Shown here: piece by piece, positions 61,096-64,000 of the stretch | Position numbering within the stretch: the stretch's first letter is position 1 | Layout of the letters: the number at the start of each line of letters is the position of its first letter | Origin: Yinghuangia seranimata | GTDB taxonomy: Bacteria > Actinomycetota > Actinomycetes > Streptomycetales > Streptomycetaceae | DNA length: 64,000 bases | Direction of reading: 5' to 3' | NCBI RefSeq assembly: GCF_029953285.1 | Contig: NZ_JASAOI010000007.1 | Span: 62,001 to 126,000, forward strand | Notes under the pieces: generated by a model | Database searches by the model: none | What the model saw: the letters and a program-made list of their open reading frames with translations, nothing else | Told to the model about the DNA's origin: nothing | Translations under genes and position numbers: made by a program

Positions 61096-61539
61096 TCAGT
61101 CTTCGGTGCGGTCGGACAGTCCGATCAGCACGGGCCCCGTGGGTGACGAGACCAGATCGCCGACGGTCAGCCCGTCCAGCGACGCGTAGAACGCCTCCTG
61201 CGCGTCGCGTAGTGCCCGCCGCAACCGGCAGGCGCCGCGGAGCGGGCACGGCGGGTCGCCTGCGCACGCAACGACCTCACCCTCCCCCTCCAACTCCCGT
61301 ACCAGCCACCCGACGGTGGCCGACCGGCCGAGGCCGGTGAGCTCAAGGCCGCCGCCGCGGCCCCGGCGTGCGTCGACGACGCCGAGTTCGCGCAGCCGCG
61401 AGACGGCCTTGGCCATGTGCGTGTACGGGACGGCGACGTCGTCGGCGACCTCACGCGTGGTCACCACCGCCTCCGCGTCGGACACGGCAAGGCGCATGAC
61501 GGCGCGCAGCGCCAGGTCAGTGAACTTCGTCAACCGCAC
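61096..61539 (-). CDS. nsrR: NsrR-type Rrf2 repressor
   Basis: 147 residues. Rrf2 winged helix (TKFTDLALRAVMRLAVSD...TTREVADDVAVPYTHMAKAVSRLRELGVVDARRGRGGGLEL) and three cysteines spaced C-x5-C-x5-C (CAGDPPCPLRGAC) as [Fe-S] ligands. NsrR binds a NO-sensitive iron-sulphur cluster and represses hmp. The GTG start at 61539 is 15 bases from a near-perfect 11-1-11 operator, so it probably represses itself as well. Confidence 0.9.
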   Translation of the reverse strand: MRLTKFTDLALRAVMRLAVSDAEAVVTTREVADDVAVPYTHMAKAVSRLRELGVVDARRGRGGGLELTGLGRSATVGWLVRELEGEGEVVACAGDPPCPLRGACRLRRALRDAQEAFYASLDGLTVGDLVSSPTGPVLIGLSDRTED

Positions 61540-61554
61540 GCCAGGACGCTATCA

Positions 61555-61577
61555 AATACGCATCGGCGATACGTATT
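61555..61577. promoter_or_regulatory. NsrR-like operator upstream of nsrR
   Basis: Half sites AATACGCATCG and CGATACGTATT around a single G match each other at 10 of 11 positions, the 11-1-11 layout of NsrR sites. Confidence 0.75.
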
Positions 61578-61634
61578 CAGATGAGGTGTCCCGCGCCACA
61601 TCCGCCTTGCGTCGGATCCTATGCACCCGACATT

Positions 61635-61649
61635 GGGCCCGAGAGGCCC
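61635..61649. promoter_or_regulatory. Degenerate DevR-type box
   Basis: GGGCC-CGAGA-GGCCC, with one extra central base, 9 bases before the complete box at 61658. Confidence 0.3.
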
Positions 61650-61657
61650 CGGTCCCT

Positions 61658-61671
61658 GGGCCGTTCGGCCC
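61658..61671. promoter_or_regulatory. DevR-type box upstream of nsrR-hmp
   Basis: GGGCCGTTCGGCCC, 119 bases upstream of nsrR on the minus strand. No plus-strand gene is supported downstream. Confidence 0.6.
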
Positions 61672-61798
61672 TATTGGGACCCCTCCCCCGTGCCGGGATC
61701 ATGGCGCGACGGCAGGGAGGGGTTCGTAGCCCTCACGCGCATCTGCGCACCCCTCCCGGCCGGTCTGTTCGTGCACACGCAAGGAAACGCGGCGGCGT

Positions 61799-62260
61799 TC
61801 AGGCGCCGAGATGACGCTGGAACTCGTCGATCGTGCGCCGCCGCATGGTGAAGAAGCCGAGCCAGGACCCGTCGGCGTAGTGGACGCGGAACCGCGCCAC
61901 CACCTGGAGCCGGGGTCGGCGTTCGACGCGCACGACCCACCCGCGCGGCACCTCCCACACCGGGGTGCCGTTCATGTGGTTCACCAGGCCGACACGCCGG
62001 TCGGTGATCCGCAGAAGGAGTGCCCCCGTGGTCTCGGGCATCGACGCGGCGATGCTGCCCGCGCCCCCGGAGACCGCCCCGACGCTCTGCATCAGCCGGT
62101 CGCCCAACTCGGCCCCGCGCCGCCCGCGTCCGTCGGGATTGAAGTGGTTCAGACGGACGCCTTTGGCGCTCTTCGCCGGTACGGCGATCCCGTACGCCAC
62201 CAGCACCTCGGCCGGTTCCAGCCCTGCCGACGCCGCCTGCTCCCGCACGGATTCCGCCAC
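61799..62260 (-). CDS. Hypothetical protein, 153 aa
   Basis: From GTG 62260 (GGGGGAGGGG upstream). The C-terminal 90 residues (TTGALLLRITDRRVGLVNHMNGTPVWEVPRGWVVRVERRPRLQVVARFRVHYADGSWLGFFTMRRRTIDEFQRHLG) look like a PH/GRAM-type beta barrel ending in a helix. Function unknown. It ends about 130 bases before the box at 61658. Confidence 0.65.
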   Translation of the reverse strand: MAESVREQAASAGLEPAEVLVAYGIAVPAKSAKGVRLNHFNPDGRGRRGAELGDRLMQSVGAVSGGAGSIAASMPETTGALLLRITDRRVGLVNHMNGTPVWEVPRGWVVRVERRPRLQVVARFRVHYADGSWLGFFTMRRRTIDEFQRHLGA

Positions 62261-62295
62261 GTTCGCCCCTCCCCCGTCCAATAAAGGGGACGAGC

Positions 62296-62958
62296 CTATC
62301 CACCGGGCCGGACGAGCCCCGACTCGTAGGCGAACACGACCGCGTGGATGCGGTCACGGAGGTCGAGCTTGGCCAGCACCCGGCCCACGTGGGTCTTCAC
62401 CGTCGTGTGCCCGATGTGCAGCCGCTCCCCGATCTCGGCGTTGGTGAGGCCCGCCGCGACCAGGGCGAGCACCTCGCGCTCACGGTCGGTGAGCATCCTC
62501 AGGCGCGCCTGGTCGCGCGGGTCCGCGAGGCCGGTGAGGTGCTGTTCGAGCAGCCGGCCGATCACGGACGGCGCGACCATCGCGTCGCCGCGCAGCACGC
62601 CCCGTACCGCGACCAGGAGTTCGGGTGCCGGGGCGTCCTTGACGACGAACCCGCCGGCTCCGGCGCGCAGCGCGGCGTACGCGTAGGAGTCCAGGTCGAA
62701 GGTCGTGACGATCAGCACGCGCGGCGCGTCGTCCCGCGCGCAGATCCGTTCGGTCGCGGCGATGCCGTCCAGACCGGGCATGCGGACGTCGAGCACCACC
62801 AGGTCGGGGGCCAGCTCGCGCGCCAGTTCGACGGCTTCGGCGCCGTCCGCGGCCTCGCCGACCACCTCGAGGTCGGGCTGCGACCCGATGATCATGCGCA
62901 GCCCGACGCGGACCAACTCCTGGTCGTCGCACAACAGGACACGGGCCACGTCGGTCAT
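62296..62958 (-). CDS. NarL/LuxR-family response regulator
   Basis: 220 residues. Receiver with D11/D12 and phospho-acceptor D57 (VVLDVRMPG), and a LuxR HTH (LTDREREVLALVAAGLTNAEIGERLHIGHTTVKTHVGRVLAKLDLRDR). The recognition helix TTVKTHV is of the common NarL type and differs from DevR's KTVKNY. The start overlaps the kinase stop (ATGA). Targets unknown. Confidence 0.9.
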   Translation of the reverse strand: MTDVARVLLCDDQELVRVGLRMIIGSQPDLEVVGEAADGAEAVELARELAPDLVVLDVRMPGLDGIAATERICARDDAPRVLIVTTFDLDSYAYAALRAGAGGFVVKDAPAPELLVAVRGVLRGDAMVAPSVIGRLLEQHLTGLADPRDQARLRMLTDREREVLALVAAGLTNAEIGERLHIGHTTVKTHVGRVLAKLDLRDRIHAVVFAYESGLVRPGG

Positions 62959-64000
62959 GCGGCCACCGGCCTGTTCCCAGCGCCTGCGCGGTCGACCGGC
63001 AGGTCCGCACGCAGGGCGAACCCGCCGTCGGACGTCGCCCCCGCATGGACCCGCCCGCCGAACATCGCCACCCGCTCCTCCAGCCCCCGCAGCCCCTGCC
63101 CCGCCGACGGCAGCCCGGCCGGCGCCGCGGTCCCCGCCGCGTTGCGCACCTCGATCCGCACGCGCCGCCCGGCGGTGTGCGCGGCGCCGAAGTCGACGTG
63201 CACGGTGCCCGCCGCGTCCGGGGCGGCGTGCTTGACCAGGTTGGTCAGCCCCTCCTGGACGACGCGGTAGACCTGGAGCGTGAACGACGCGGGCAGGCCG
63301 TCCGACTCACCGGTGGTGGTGTAGTCGATCGGCGCGCGACCCAGCGAGCACCGGGCGACCAGTTCGCCTATGTCGCGCGATCCGGGCTGCGGACCGAGGG
63401 CGGCCTCGGGCGCCCGCAGGACCTCCAGCAGCACACGCAGGTCGTGCAGCGCTGCCCGGCCGGTTTCGGAGACGATGTCCAACGTACGGTCGACCGCGGC
63501 CGGATCCGCGTGCCGGACGAGCTTCGCCCCTTCCGCGTTGAGCACCATGACCGAGACGCTGTGCGCCAGCACGTCGTGGATCTCCCGTGCCACGCGGGCG
63601 CGTTCCTCCGCGACCGCGGCCCGGGCCAGCGCCTCGCGCTCGGACTCGGCGAGCCGGGCCCGGCGTTCCACCTCGGCCAGGTACTCGCGACGAGAGCGGT
63701 TGAACGCGCCGAGCAGCGCCGCCGACGCGAACAGCAGCGCGGTCGCGCCGGGCGTCATCACGCGCACGTCGGCGTCCACCTGCGGGTACGTGGACACGGC
63801 CCACACCAGCGTCAACCCGGCGGCGAAAGCCGCCAGTCGCGCGGCATCGCGCACCAGTCCACGCACGACGAGGGTGTAGAGCACGGCGGCCAGCGCGACG
63901 TTGCCGCGCTGGATCTCGTCGCCCCACACCTGGCCGGCGAACTGCACGAGACCGGCCGCCGCGACAACGACGGCCACCAGCCTCGGGTGCCGCCGACGCG
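62955..64000 (-). CDS. Sensor histidine kinase, 5'-partial
   Basis: The frame is open at the right edge; about 348 residues are visible. Membrane helices (VVVAAAGLVQFAGQVWG, VALAAVLYTLVVRGLV, AFAAGLTLVWAV, ATALLFASAALLGAF) are followed by HisKA_3 with REIHDVLAHSVSVMVL and an ATPase domain (TNLVKHAAPDAAG, QGLRGLEERVAMFGG). It resembles DesK/YdfH-type kinases. Partner of the overlapping response regulator. Confidence 0.85.
   Translation of the reverse strand, partial: RRRHPRLVAVVVAAAGLVQFAGQVWGDEIQRGNVALAAVLYTLVVRGLVRDAARLAAFAAGLTLVWAVSTYPQVDADVRVMTPGATALLFASAALLGAFNRSRREYLAEVERRARLAESEREALARAAVAEERARVAREIHDVLAHSVSVMVLNAEGAKLVRHADPAAVDRTLDIVSETGRAALHDLRVLLEVLRAPEAALGPQPGSRDIGELVARCSLGRAPIDYTTTGESDGLPASFTLQVYRVVQEGLTNLVKHAAPDAAGTVHVDFGAAHTAGRRVRIEVRNAAGTAAPAGLPSAGQGLRGLEERVAMFGGRVHAGATSDGGFALRADLPVDRAGAGNRPVAA

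Noticed and set aside
1-64000. CRISPR arrays, tRNA or rRNA genes, intact transposases, prophage genes
   Set aside because: No regularly spaced repeats, cloverleaf-like sequences or transposase motifs were seen. The only recombinase-like sequence is the dead domain fused to the sigma factor.

Overview
The window is very GC-rich double-stranded DNA with strong G/C bias at third codon positions, frequent GTG starts and short ATGA/GTGA gene overlaps. Together with an Eis-type acetyltransferase, a DevR/DevS pair, an ECF42-type sigma factor with its DGPF-domain partner, and an Rrf2/NsrR regulator beside a flavohaemoprotein, this points to an actinomycete, probably Streptomyces-like or a relative. 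No rRNA, tRNA, CRISPR array, intact insertion sequence or replication origin was seen.

Layout. 1-13.7 kb is mixed chromosomal content: a large repeat protein cut by the window edge, an MFS/Eis operon, two SDRs, two methyltransferases, a two-domain universal stress protein (USP), a lipoprotein, a MarR/SnoaL-type pair and an aromatic hydroxylase plus O-methyltransferase pair. 13.9-53 kb is dominated by what looks like a hypoxia/NO dormancy regulon. It holds a small His-rich membrane protein, a DoxX-like protein, an Rv1733c-like protein, CBS and CBS-BON proteins, a PPOX-fold protein, the DevS-like sensor, a zinc alcohol dehydrogenase, USPs, phosphoketolase, the DevR-like regulator, acetate kinase with a flavodoxin, an Acg-type nitroreductase, a GNAT/acyl-CoA synthetase fusion, a beta-CASP hydrolase, glutamate decarboxylase, narGHJI, narK and a ribosome hibernation factor with two C-terminal domains. 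53-64 kb holds a site-2 protease with CBS domains, an ECF sigma/recombinase-like fusion with its DGPF partner, small unknowns, hmp-nsrR and a two-component system cut by the right edge.

The unifying signal is a short palindrome, GGGCCG-NN-CGGCCC, found in at least ten clear copies plus degenerate ones. Nearly all lie in intergenic regions 50-160 bp upstream of the dormancy-type genes, often between divergent genes. The window encodes a DevR with the DNA-reading residues of DosR, and the genes behind the boxes match the DosR/OsdR regulon, so I infer that this is the DevR operator here.

How the genes could work together: DevS senses low O2/NO and activates DevR. Phosphoketolase makes acetyl phosphate and acetate kinase turns it into ATP. 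NarGHI with NarK allows nitrate respiration, and Hmp/NsrR handles NO. USP and CBS proteins sense adenylates, the hibernation factor parks ribosomes, and the GNAT/acyl-CoA synthetase may acetylate metabolic enzymes.

Outside the regulon, the most unusual items are the ECF42 sigma factor fused in frame to a tyrosine-recombinase-like domain that has lost its catalytic residues, and a perfect 17-bp inverted repeat between the DGPF gene and a divergent membrane gene that may carry two back-to-back ECF promoters.
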